64,000 nucleotides of DNA. Source: Lobosporangium transversale (lineage: Eukaryota; Mortierellomycota; Mortierellomycetes; Mortierellales; Mortierellaceae). Of this stretch, positions 45,230 to 56,771 are shown in pieces (the stretch's first letter is position 1; every line of letters starts with the position of its first letter). A program made the translations under genes and the position numbers. Location: contig NW_019028980.1 in NCBI RefSeq assembly GCF_002105155.1, positions 1,674,001 to 1,738,000 on the forward strand. The letters run 5' to 3'. Under the pieces are notes generated by a model. It was not told the DNA's origin, did not search any database, and was given only the letters and a program-made list of their open reading frames with translations.

Positions 45230-46498
45230 ATACCGCAAACCATGCCCAAGGAACCTGGTAAGGAAAAAGCTTCAGGCGCTTTGCTTCGTAAGATCCAAGG
45301 AAGAAGAAAGGAATACCTTGGTTACAGCGAATTTGCATGAATTAACGCCCTTAGTTCTGCCCAAATAGACAATAACAATGATCACAAAAGCCTCAAGACA
45401 GAGACAGATTCTCTATCTGGAAACCAAGGTGGAGTAGCTTCTTCAACAGTAGCTGAACTTCATTATGAGATTGTTCCAAGCTATGAATCTGCAATTTCGA
45501 CAAGACCAACTGCTGAGGTGCTTGCAGAGCTGATGGAGATGTCGCTTGGTGGACAACCTCGGCCAGGAGGCACCACTGCTCAGGGCAACCAGGGTCACGT
45601 TAACCCTGAGGCCAAAAGATGCTCACCCGACTATTCGAAGGCCTTCGACTGGTACCGCAAGGCAGCCGAGCAAGGAAATGCTGCAGCTCAACGCAATATG
45701 GGCTGTATGTATTACCATGGCGTAGGAGCACGGCAGAGCTATCCGGATGCTATATTCTGGTTTACCAAGGCAGCCGACCAAGGAAACGCTGATGCTCAGA
45801 GCATTCTAGGCTACATGTACTATCATAAGAAAGGATTTGTATGGAGAACCTCTTATAGAGGCTGCTGGGAGCTCGTAGTAAAAAGTCAATTTATGACAAT
45901 TGGAAGCCCTCCTGATGAAGAAAAGACGATAGAGCGCTACCAGGATGCCCACGAATGGTATCTCAAAGCAGCCGCCCAGGGAAACACCTTCGCTCAGAAT
46001 AACATAGGCTACATGTACTCTCATGGTAAAGGGACCTCACAAAATTATTTGAAAGCTATCGAATGGTACCTTAAGGCAGCCAACAAAGGAGATACTACCG
46101 CTCAGAGCAACTTAGGTTTCATGTATCTTGAGGGCAAAGGGGTTTCAAGAGATTACTTGAAAGCCATCGAGTGGTTTCTCAAGGCAGCCAACCAAGGAAA
46201 TGCTGGTGCTCAGACTAACTTAGGCTATATGCACGAACATGGTAAAGGGACTTCACGGGACTATTCAAGAGCTATTGAGTGGTATCTCAAGGCAGCCAAC
46301 CAAGGGAATGCCGTTGCTCAGACTAATCTAGGCAGCATGTACTATCATGGCAAAGGAGTTTCGCAGAACTATTCGAAAGCTTTTGATTGGTACCTTAAAG
46401 CGGCTAACCAAGGGTATTCTGATGCTCAGCTAGCAGTTGGCTCTATGTACCAATATGGGCAGGGTATCCCCGAAGAGCATGAAAAAGCAAAGCAATGA
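45230..46498 (+). pseudogene. Sel1-repeat gene, damaged 5' end (unit 2)
   Basis: The Sel1 part is open from about 45368 to 46498. The first usable ATG is at 45533 and would give 321 aa (MEMSLGGQPRPGG...). Exon 1 is reduced to a short stretch near 45260-45290 (CTTCAGGCGCTTTGCTTCGT matches the AFRLV codons of paralogues), followed by unrelated-looking sequence. One repeat has an insertion of roughly 27 residues (FVWRTSYRGCWELVVKSQF...) not seen in relatives. The remaining seven or so repeats are regular. It may be translated from the internal ATG; I rate that as possible only. Confidence 0.6.
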
Positions 46499-48660
46499 GA
46501 TGATGCCGACGCCAAGCTAAAGTTGGAGCAGCTCAAGTGCCCATGGCCTTTAACTCTTTTTTTAATCTAAAACACTACTTTTTATGATATTTATTTTGAT
46601 ATTCAATATCGTTCACTTGCCTTGATGATCAAAATAATGAACATTGCAAGTATAAAACCATTAAGCCAGGCAAATAGCATCTCTTTTTCTTCTTTATCCT
46701 CTCTGCTATCTCTCTCTTCCTACCCTATCTGGATTAACGGGCATAGGATTGGATTGATGTATGTGTTTTGTTAGTTTTTTATTTGTACGATAAGGAAAAA
46801 AAAAAAAAAAAAAAAAAAGACATTAGTCGAATCGGTTTTTATAGGCGTTTTCAAGCAAAACGCTTACAAAATTTTCCTAATTACTCCCCCTCGAGAGATG
46901 TGTTCTAAGAGTCCGATCTCACTTCTTGTACCTCTTGTCGAAAAAGTGGCAGACTCGCTTCAATTTATTATTTTTTAGTGATTCTTTTGAAAACGCAACT
47001 CTTTTTCCCCCAAAAGAATATCCTCATACCAGACCATTTGGCCCGAGAGCACCACTTCCTTCTTTACACGAACCCTCTCTCTCAAACCTAATAACGGGAC
47101 ATAATGGCCAAACATCTTAATCTCCTCTGTATCATAATGGAGTCTCAGCTTTGTCTTCGAAATGAACAGTGCCCATGCTAATATAATAATTAGAATATTA
47201 GACAGCCTCGAAGTCACAGCACTCCAGCTCATTTCCACTATGCCAATTATATGTGACTCCATTAATTGGCCTTTAGAAGCACCATAAAATTCTTTGTAGG
47301 CATTTTGCTTGAAAAATCACCTATAAAAGCCAGGTTCGACTGGTCTTTGTGTAGGATGGCTGTATAGGCTTATAGATGTATTAAAGCCTCTCTATCTGGC
47401 ACCTGATGATCAACGTATTGTCCTGATTTCTTTTTAATGTAATTTTTTTTGTTCTAATTTTTTTTTTTTTTTTTTTTGCAAAACGCGTACCAAGGTATCA
47501 TTGTGTCTGCTTCGCCTCCCTCATAACGAGTTTGGCGAAAAGGCCGTTCCCTAGGTACTGGGTCTTATTATGGATGATATGCCAATAGAGCCTATCATCA
47601 CAGGTGCCAAAGTCGACCACATCTTCAGTAAAAACTCCTTGGGCAGTATGTTCTTCATTTACCTATTTTGAACCATGTATCCGACATACTATCTAAACCT
47701 TGTGACAGTGATGACGATGGCACACGACTGTCCAAAGAGCAAAATTGATAGGGGTTATCCATCCAACTTTTAACCTTGGATATCCTGGGCTTCCTATTCA
47801 GGTGATGTCCAACGCCCCAAATCTTATAACAGCTACCTTTCAGCACCTTCTTCCCTATTGGGTCGCATAAGCGCGCCAATCTGCTTTACTACTCCTTAGC
47901 CTCCAGAGGGCAGTACTTGAACCTTTGGTTCAACAGTGCCTGCAAACCCTAGATAGCTTCTTCTGTACGTTCCAAGTCACCTTTTGTAAGCTTTGGTGTG
48001 GCCCATGGCTCCAAATATAGTCTTGTAAGTCAGTATTACCTATAGGTCCAGCGCGCCACGATAAGAGTTTGAAATCATTTGATCATAGCCAGCAGAAGGA
48101 ACTGAGACGAGAGGCTTTTCTTGGCCTTCTGTCAAATCTTCCTGTTGTTTTGCCCATGGCTTCGTTGAACGGTCTCCCCTACATCCGCTTCCTTAGCATT
48201 GCTCGCTGTATTATAATGGCTAGTGGTGAGCCAAAGCTGCGTGGCACGGTAACTTTTAGCAGTAATTATCAATTTTATACGCTCGGAGATGTCGCATCTC
48301 TGACATTACTTGTGGATGACCTGAAGCGGAAAGGCCTTATTTGTTTTCCCTCTTTTCCCTTCGCCACTAAGGAGTGGCAGTTCATATTCTTCAAACTCGC
48401 CGAGGCCTCTCTTTCCACCACAGCTGTTTATTCGTCCATTAGCTGCGATTACTTGCTTGCTTGTTTGCTTGCTTTGTTTGCTTTGTTTGCTTTGTTTCTG
48501 GATTTGTCTCGTAATAGTACGAACGAGGGAAAAGGGGGGAGGGGCGGAATGAAGACCGAAGGACTAGACCACACTTCCCAATAAATGAGCTTTGCCAAGG
48601 CCTCAGCTTCTCCTCTTCTTCCTCCTGCTGTCGACATATTCTCATGCAAAACCTCAACTC
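46499..48660. other. Unit 3 upstream region with relic of an unknown gene
   Basis: Homologous to 43.9-45.2 kb from about 47,340. A 171-codon frame at 48069-48584 keeps the shared LPYIRFLSIARCIIM, VTFSSNYQFYTLGDVASLTLLVDDLK block, but upstream frames are broken. The last part is a GCTTT/GCTT-type microsatellite (about 48450-48495) shared with unit 2. Confidence 0.5.
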
Positions 48661-50122
48661 ATGCCCATGAAATTTACTGAAAACGAGCTTCAGGCATTTC
48701 GCCTCGTCAACTTGGACGGGTCAAAAAGCTCAGTACCGCATATCCAATATATTGAGGCTCGATTCGACCGCCAGACTCAACAGCACCTCATCTTCTGGAG
48801 CGATATTACATCTGCTTATAAAGATGCAGTCCATATAAAGAAAGGAATCGTAACCTTATCCTTTCTCATGGACGACAACTATGAATAGTGAGAATAATGA
48901 CAATAGTATATGACCATCAAGGTCGCTTCTCATATTCTGGTATTAATCGCTTTGATGATGGATATTATTTGATGAAAACTATACCATTTTAATACCCTAA
49001 CGATAGTATAAAACCGCTTCGAATCCGCGCAGAACTTTGCAGCACACTGGACATAGTTATTTCTCCTCAAGGAGGTGATTCAAGTGAGCTGTATCCGGCA
49101 TCAACAATGAAGCAAGGAGCAAAAAAGGAAAAAAACTACCGCAGCAGAGCCGTGTCAAACGACCATTTCTAGTCCTGCCAAAATTGGTGACAGTGATAAT
49201 CGCAAATGCCTCCAGGCAGAGATAAATGCTACTCTATTTGGAAAACAGGGTGGTCCAACCTCTTCACCAGTAGCTGAGATCCATTCAGAGGCCATTCCAA
49301 GTTATGAAGCCACAATTTCGACAAGACCAGCTGTTGAGGAACTTGTAGAACCAGTGGCGGCATCGCTTCGTAGAGAGGTCCTACTAAGTGGCGCCGCTAC
49401 TCAAGCCAATCTAGCCGATACGTGCCTTGAGGCTGAAGGAGGCTCACCTGATTATCCAAAAGCTATTGATTGGTAGCTCAAGGCAGCCAAGCAAGGAAAC
49501 GCTGCAGCACAAAGTAATCTAGGCTACATGTACTACCATGGCAAAGGAGTCCTCAGTGCCTATCCGAAAGCCAGAGGTTGGTATCTCAGGGCAGCCGCTC
49601 ACGGCATCACCACCGCTCAGAATAACGTAGGCTATATATACTCTCTCGGAAAAGGAGTTGCACATGATTATCTTAAAGCTGTTGAATGGTATCAAAAAGC
49701 AGCCAACCAAGGAGATGCCACCGCTCAAAGTAACCTAGGTTACATGTACCTTGTGGGAAAAGGGGCTCCACAAGATTATTCAAAAGCCATCGACTGCTAC
49801 CTCAAGGCAGCCAACCAAGGAAATTCCGCTGCTCGGACTAACCTAGGCTATATGTACGAACACGGCAAAGGGTATCCACAGGACTACTCGAAAGCTATCG
49901 AGTGGTATCTCAAGGCAGCTGATCAAGGAAATGCCACCGCACAGACTAATCTAGGCAACATGTACCATCATGGTAGAGGAGTTTCACAGAACTATCCGAA
50001 AGCCTTTGATTGGTATCTCAAGGCAGCAGAGCAAGGATATGCTGATGCTCAGTTCTTTGTCGGCTCTATGTACCGAGATGGAAAGGGCATCCCTAAAGAC
50101 CATGATAAAGCAAAACAACAAT

Positions 50123-50124
<2 letters not shown>
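48661..50124 (+). pseudogene. Sel1-repeat gene with frameshift and nonsense (unit 3)
   Basis: Exon 1 (48661-48887) is intact: MPMKFTENELQAFRLVNLDG, HIQYIEARFDRQTQQHL, FWSDITSAYKDAVHIKKG. A GTGAGA donor and TAG acceptor lead to exon 2 from 49007 (IKPLRIRAEL, LDIVISPQ). The frame is lost in an A-rich stretch near 49111-49135 (a one-base shift restores TTISSPAKIGDSDN), and TAG at 49474-49476 replaces the TAT of a WYL motif. The repeats at 49528-50124 (198 aa) are otherwise clean. A poly(A) tract follows the stop. The frameshift in an A-run could be a sequencing error; the TAG is less likely to be. Confidence 0.75.
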
Positions 50125-50156
<32 letters not shown>

Positions 50157-51525
50157 AACGGAACAAATGCTGGACCTGTTCAAGCGTCCATGGCTCTTAG
50201 ATGTTTTTAATCTAAAGTGCTGCTAGGTATCGCACTTATTTATAATTATGATAGAAAATTGGTATTCACTATCGTTCACTTGCCTTGATGATCAAACTAA
50301 TGACCATTGCAACTATTCCTTCAACCATAAGGTATAAGACCATTAGGTCGAGAAAGCAACAAAGCCTTACGTAAAGTCATACAAGTCCTGTTTTTCCATT
50401 TCCTCTATTCTGCGCGATTTGGATTTATGAATTCTAGGAAAAAAAAAAAAAAAAAATACTCGGCATTTTATTATAGTCCCAAGCTTTGTTGCCCAACTGA
50501 AAATTATTGCTATGCTTTCAAATGTGTAAAGTTAGCCTTTTAGGTAATTTACTCTCTTTATTAAAGTTGATGGATGGACTCCTTGTTTATCGTGAAATGC
50601 ATCCAACATTGTATACCTTGAGTGTCCCTTCAAGTCCTCTAAGGATAGATGTTTAGGCTTTGAGAGTGCAAATTGCACATTTCTACTGCCTCTTAAAACT
50701 ATATGCCTTATATCAATATGATACTTCTGATAGATCTCTGCTCTGCCATCTGCATCCGATGTAATTACTTCACCCAAAGCAGTTGCTCTAGGCGTCTCTT
50801 GCTTTCTGTATCTGTTTTGTCTCTCATGGTGAGTATGGTAGAGGGCACGCTCTCCAGATACTGGGCCTTACCATGGACAAAAGTTTGAGAGAATTTTTCA
50901 GACTGAGGACTGGAATGAATCATCCCTTCAATAAAACCTTCATTAGAAGCATGTTATTCGTTTCACTCGCTGCTTTAAGCTTTGGGGTTAACATATACTC
51001 AGGCCCATGCGACAACGATGGCGATGGTGCGGCTGCTGTTGTAGTAAGGCTGGTTATCCTAGTGCCGGGATATTTAGGGTTTACTGTTCTTAACATGGAT
51101 TGCGAAGCCGGCCACTTCCGGCTACTGTGATAATAAAATAAATGCACATACATACGAAAGCAGTAATATCGGCGAAAGTTATCAAGCACTCGACTTGACT
51201 CGTGCGGCTATACGTGAGGAAACATCACGCTAATTGCGGATGATTTGAAGATTTTTCACCCCAATGGGCCTCTTGCTGCTTGGGGTCTTACTTGCTTTTT
51301 AGAATAGTCAAGACAGTGGTTTACTTATTTATTCGTCCGTTAGCTGCGCGTGTTTTGTTTTTACTTTCGCTGTTCGTCTCGAAATAGCGCGTACGAGGAA
51401 AAAAGGAGAGTAGCGAAGAGGGGACGTGCCATTTTTTCTTATACATGGACTTTGCGACAACCTTCGGTTCTCTCTTCTTTCTCTTACTTTTGCCATCCTC
51501 CCATATAAAACCACGATCAATGACA
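50125..51525. other. Unit 4 upstream region
   Basis: Poly(A) at 50127-50155 and 50439-50457. 50,580-51,130 keeps partial similarity to the unknown relic in units 2 and 3. The GCTGCG/TTTATTCGTCCGTTAGC segment at about 51,325-51,345 is shared with the other units. No intact gene. Confidence 0.45.
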
Positions 51526-53051
51526 ATGACATCCACTGAAAAAAAGTTCCAGGCATTTCGCCTCGCCACCTCGAATGGGTCAACTCTAACATCAGATATC
51601 CAATTTATTGAGGCTCGGTTTAACCATAGGACGCAGCAGTACATCATCCTGTGGAGCGATGTTGTATCTGCTTATAGAGATGCAATTCATATAAAAGATG
51701 GAAAGGTAATCCTTTCCTTTCTCGCGGACGATAAGTTTAACTAGTAAGAATAATAACAATTAAGCGCTACGATCGCCCCTCACATTGTGACATGACATTA
51801 ACCGTTCTGATGTTGATGATATTTGATGCAACTCAACCATTTCAATATTGTAAAACTGCATGTAGTATAAAACCTCTTCAAATCCGTGCAGAAGTTAACA
51901 CCATACTGAATATAGTTATATCCCAGGCAGGTAATTCAAGAGAACCATACCCAGATCCAGCAATAACTCAAGGAGTAATAAAGGGAAAAGCAGCTGCAGC
52001 ATATATGTGTGAAGTGACCAATCTTAGTTCTGTCTAAATAGATTACAGCTATGACTGCAAAGGCCTCAAGACAGAGGCGAACGCTCTATTCGAAGAACAG
52101 GATGCCACGCCTTCCTCAACAGTTGCTGGACGCCACTCAGAGACTGCTCCAAGTTATGAGTCTGCGATTTCAACACTATCAATTGTTACAGAGAGTGCAG
52201 AGTCGATAGCAGCGCCGCATGGTTGGGAGGCTCGGCGAGATCCCGCTACTCAACCCAGAGGTGGCTCACCGGATTATTCGAAAGCTAAAGACTGGTATCT
52301 AAAGGCTGCCGCCCAAGGAAATGCCGCCGCTCAAAGTAGTCTAGGCTACATGTACTACTATGGTAATGGGGTCCCACAGAGCTACCAAAATGCTCGCGAA
52401 TGGTATCGCCGTGCAGCCAGTCAAGGATATGCTGAGGCTCAGACCGCTCTAGCCTTCATATACGAACAGGGTAAAGGAGTTATACAGAGCTATCGGGATG
52501 CTGTCACCTGGTATCTCAAAGCAGCCGACCAAGGAAATGCCACCGCTCAGAATAATCTAGGCTACATGTACTCTCATGCCGAAGGAGTTTTGCAGGACTA
52601 TCCAACAGCTGTCAATTGGTATTCCAAGGCAGCTAATCAAGGAGATGCCACCGCTCAGGGCAACCTAGGCTATATGTACCTTGAGGCCAAAGGGGTTCCA
52701 CAGGATTATTCGAAAGCCATTGAGTGGTTTCTCAAGGCATCCAACCAAGGAAATACCTGTGCTCAGACTAGTCTAGGCCACATGTACGAACATGGCAATG
52801 GATTTGCACAGAACTATTCGAAAGCTATCGAGTGGTATCTCAAGGCATCCAACCAAGGGAATGCCTCTGCCCAGAATAACCTGGGCAACTTGTATTCTCA
52901 GGGAAAAGGAACTTCACAGGATTATTCGGAAGCCTTTGGTTGGTATCTCAAGGAAGCTGACCAAGGATATGCTGATGCTCAGTTCACTATTGGTTCCATG
53001 TATCGAGATGGAAAGGGTGTCCCTGAAAATAATAATAAGCCAAAGAAATAA
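51526..53051 (+). pseudogene. Sel1-repeat gene with one nonsense codon (unit 4)
   Basis: Exon 1 (51526-51743) encodes MTSTEKKFQAFRLATSNGS, IQFIEARFNHRTQQYI, LWSDVVSAYRDAIHIKDGK. It splices with GTAAGA and a TAG acceptor to exon 2 at 51866 (IKPLQIRAEV). The only lesion I find is TAA at 52035-52037, where paralogue unit 2 has CAA (a C-to-T change in CA context). After it the frame runs open to 53051 through about seven Sel1 repeats. A small alternative intron removing the stop cannot be excluded, since an ACAG acceptor follows at about 52045. So it could be functional. Confidence 0.65.
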
Positions 53052-53684
53052 TAGTAAAGAAGTTGCAGAGTAAGTTGATGCTGATGCCAAGTAAAGTTGG
53101 GCCAGTTCAAGCACTCACGGCTCTTGAATGTATTGAATTTAAAGCGCTGTTAAGCACACCATCATTTTCAGAGCAACGTCAGATTTTAATATCCATTACT
53201 GTCCGTTTGTCTTGATGATCAAACAATGACCATTGTAACTATGAGGCCGCTAGGTCTAGAAAGCGACAACAACTCATGGAAAGGCTACTTTCCTTCATCT
53301 TGTGCGATTTGAATACGATGGCATGCCTATTGGTTATGCATTTGCATGACAAAATTAAAAACAGAGTGAACAATTGAGCGTGGACCGCGTCCAACGTCAT
53401 GTTAACTACTTTAAAGAACCAATTACTAAAATCGCTCAATCGGGTCGTTATGACCTTTTTTTGCAGCATCAGCTCAAGAACGTAGCCCAAGGAGATTTTG
53501 AATAACAACAATGCGTTTCGTAAAATTTAATGCCTTTTTAATTTTACGGCAACAGACAGACTATCCGTGCTATAATTGTTCGTACAAAGGGTTGTGTGCT
53601 GTTATAAGCTCTAATATTGCTACTGCCCTTGCACTCCTAATCCTTCTCCCTTCTTTGTGCACTCGTAAACTCGCAATTCTTTTT
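53052..53684. other. Spacer after the Sel1 array
   Basis: Begins with the 3' segment shared by all four units (CTTGATGATCAA near 53210). The rest is unassigned. Confidence 0.5.
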
Positions 53685-54657
53685 TCACTTGACTAAGTCA
53701 GCAAGCTTTTGTGCAACCTCTTTTTCACTCAGTCCATCCAAGAGAACTTTCTTCTCCTGGCCGTGCTCTAATGAAGAAAAAAGAAGAAAAGTCCGTGTGC
53801 ATATTTAGTTTTATGAATCATTATAACTGATTTTGAACGACTCCACATACGGTGAAACATTGTAAGTTCATTAAATGAGCTAAATGGGCTAAATGGGCTA
53901 AATGGGTTTATGTTTCCCTTCATTGATCCAAAATTCTAGAGTAAAAAAAAAAGGATGGCGAGCAAGTTGCCTCGGATCAAATACTCTTCATCTATCGAAT
54001 GTTTGTTTCTCCAACTGTCCTGTCCTGTCCTGTCCTGTCCTGTCATATCCTGTTCTATTCCTGTGTATTTTCTTTTTTTTTTTTTTTTTTTTTTTTTTCA
54101 TAAAGACGTTTTGTAAATGATATACTAAATTAAAAATTAATTTGATCAAATTACCGAAGCGAGCAAAGATCTTGGCCTCTGTACCCTTGGCCTCACGAAT
54201 AAGAATAGGGAGATTAGGATTGGCAGCTTTGACAGCATTGTAGTTAGAGGCAACAAATTGCCTACAAATTGATAAAAAAAAAGACATTTTTTTCGAATCG
54301 ACTTCAGTACTTTTTCTTTTTTTTTTTTCTTTTTCTTTTTTTTTCGGAAGCTTATGGCGAGTTATCCATGATTAAACCATGTCGACGAATTATTATAAGA
54401 AAGTTCCCATAACTAATCAATAGATTGATGATCTCCACCTCTAATCCTTTAGACTAGACTTGATTCCGGCACTGTCCTGATTAGTCAAGAGTCCGGAATA
54501 ACCTCCTTTTCTTTCCTCTGAGCTGTTGTTTCTCTATCCTAATGCCCTGCATTAAACTAAATCAGAGATGCAAATTTTTGAAGGTAACTTCGGGATCCAT
54601 TCTTTTTTTTTGTTCCTTCCTCTTTGTAAGGTCGGATCCGACCTCCTCTAATAAAGG

Positions 54658-54692
<35 letters not shown>

Positions 54693-54788
54693 AAGGTGGG
54701 CATTAATTTACCTGAGCCCATTGCTGGCAGGTGATGTCTGACACAGGTGAACACGAAGTTCCTTGAGGCTTTTTGTGAAGGCAGACAT
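53685..54788 (-). CDS. NDUFA2: Complex I subunit NDUFA2 (B8 / thioredoxin-like L51-S25 family)
   Basis: Three inferred exons, 54712-54788, 54155-54261 and 53685-53767, giving 88 aa. MSAFTKSLKELRVHLCQTSPASNG, then RQFVASNYNAVKAANPNLPILIRE and GTEAKIFARFG, then the C-terminus LDGLSEKEVAQKLADLVK, match the whole NDUFA2/B8 protein. It is an accessory subunit of mitochondrial NADH:ubiquinone oxidoreductase with a thioredoxin-like fold. Length is as expected (about 85-100 aa). Introns are long relative to exons and hold poly(T), poly(A) and a TGTCC pentamer array. Confidence 0.92.
54014..54042. repeat. TGTCC pentanucleotide array in NDUFA2 intron
   Basis: About five to six copies of CTGTC/TGTCC in tandem, followed by degenerate copies. 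Confidence 0.7.
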
Positions 54789-56771
54789 TTGATTATGAGA
54801 AAATAGAAGGAGTGTGAATGTGTGATGAGCGAGAAATCTGAGGAGCTCGGGGTAAATCCTAAGGAATCCGTAGATTTGTATCTGAAACTACGTCACACGG
54901 TGGTTACTAACCACGTGATTAGTAAACCAGGCTCCTGTGTGTGAGGAAAAAAAAAAAAAAAAAAAAAAAAAAATGGTCAAAGCGGAAACAAATGGATACC
55001 TAAGGTGTTGTACTCGATTGTGATCATCGTTGTACTCGGTTGTGATCATCGTTGTCCTCGCAAGGGCCCCGTAAAAATTAACTCATTCAATATTGACTAA
55101 TATGAACAAAAACCACATCCAATAAAGCAAATCTTCCTTCAGCTCATCATTGAGAAATAAGCCAACACGGCATCTTTAAGACTACTACTTGTCCACCATT
55201 GCTTCTACCATCAACTTTGATGTCTGTCCCTATGCCTTTTTTTTTTTAATGTATGAGTTAGCATATAATTCGAAGCTGGAGTGTAGGTGCTATGAGCTCA
55301 AGAGGAAAGAAGAATAAAGAATGTTGGATCACTGCATGGTATATTTATATGGAACATTACACACAAACCCCCTTTTTGCGTGCTGCAGCTGTAATCTGTG
55401 CGACTAAAATAGGTGTGGCGCTTTTGCATGGGCTTCTGGAGGCAAAACAGAGCTATTTAATGGAAGAGCTACAACTCATTTTAAAAAAATAACCAACATG
55501 CACAGGAATCATCCAGGGACGATATGCAGCTTTTTTTAATATGCGAGTATGCGAGCAAACGGTTATTCAGGATGCTCTTTGTAACGATGCCAACGCTCTC
55601 TTGCTTATCATGATCTTCCTACTTTTTTTATTTTGCATCAGGCACTTTATTCTTATCGAACAGCAGTAATATCCATAGCAATCTCTTAATTATTCACAAA
55701 TGCATCCTACAACACGACGAAGATCCTCGCTCCTGATCGAAAAGACAGACACACATATCGAAGCTTCCTCCATCCGCTTAGATGGGCAAATAAGATGTAA
55801 AGCTTTTTTTTTCCTTCTTTCGTTGCCTCCTGATTTTCTTTTTTACCTGCGCACTGATAATAAAAGAAGGACTGTGGTTTACAGAAAAGTTCCTCATGGC
55901 CTTTCCGTTGAATGCTCTCCTCTTCGTGTTCTGCCATTCCACCTTTCCTTTTTCCCTCCCTCTCTCTCTCCTCCTCTTTCTCTTTCTCTCTCTACCCCTT
56001 CTCATTTCATCGATCTGGCATCGCTAGAGGTAGGGCTGGGTAAAATATTTCTACTCCTTCCTTTTTTTTCATCATCATCCTTGCCTTCTTTCCTCATCTC
56101 CTTCAATATATATAACCGCGCGCGGAATATGTTTATAGGGGAGACAGAAATCGAGAAAGAGAAGAGCTCATGGATATAGGACGAGAGCGAACCAAAGCAG
56201 GTCGGGTAGACTAGCCCCCCGATACAACCATGCAGTCATGTCGCTCCAATCTGTGCTCTTTTCTTTTTTTTTTGCTTTTTTTCTTTCTTTCTTTCTTTCT
56301 TTCATTTCCGTATGGTTTATCACCCTAACCCTTTCCCTCTTCCTTGCTACATCCATGCTCTAGCTAAAGCATTACTTCGCTTTTTATCCTGATCTTTAGG
56401 GTGCCTTTTTCTTCAGTCGACCGTCGACTACACTTGTATTTGTATACCCCTAACTCGGCTATCCTCAATCACTCCTTGTACTTTTATGCCCTCTCCATCT
56501 AATACCAAAACCATTTTTCCCTTTCTCGCCCACCAAGCCGCAATACGGAGAATATCATTAAAACTCTTCGTACACCTCAACCTTGAACCTTGGAACGCCC
56601 ATTTTCTTTTTTATTTCATCAGATTTTACCACCAACTGTTCCCCTCGTGTCAGGTACGAGATGATATGAAGGCCTTCACTGGATAAGATACATCAGTTGC
56701 AGTCATTCATTTGCTAAATGCAGGTCCCACCCTCTTTTTTTTTTTTGCTGTTGTTGTTGTTTTTCACAGCC
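54789..56771. other. Intergenic; promoter region of the large serine-rich gene
   Basis: Contains a 23-base tandem at about 55010-55055 (TGTACTCGGTTGTGATCATC units), a poly(A) tract at 54948-54973, a TTTC repeat at 56281-56303, and a pyrimidine-rich leader. The CACAG just before 56772 could be the acceptor of a 5' UTR intron. No supported gene. Confidence 0.5.

Noticed and set aside
56718-56771. Upstream start of the large serine-rich protein, suggesting a signal peptide
   Set aside because: The FFFLLLLLFF string is the translation of a pyrimidine tract ending in CACAG, which looks like an intron 3' end.
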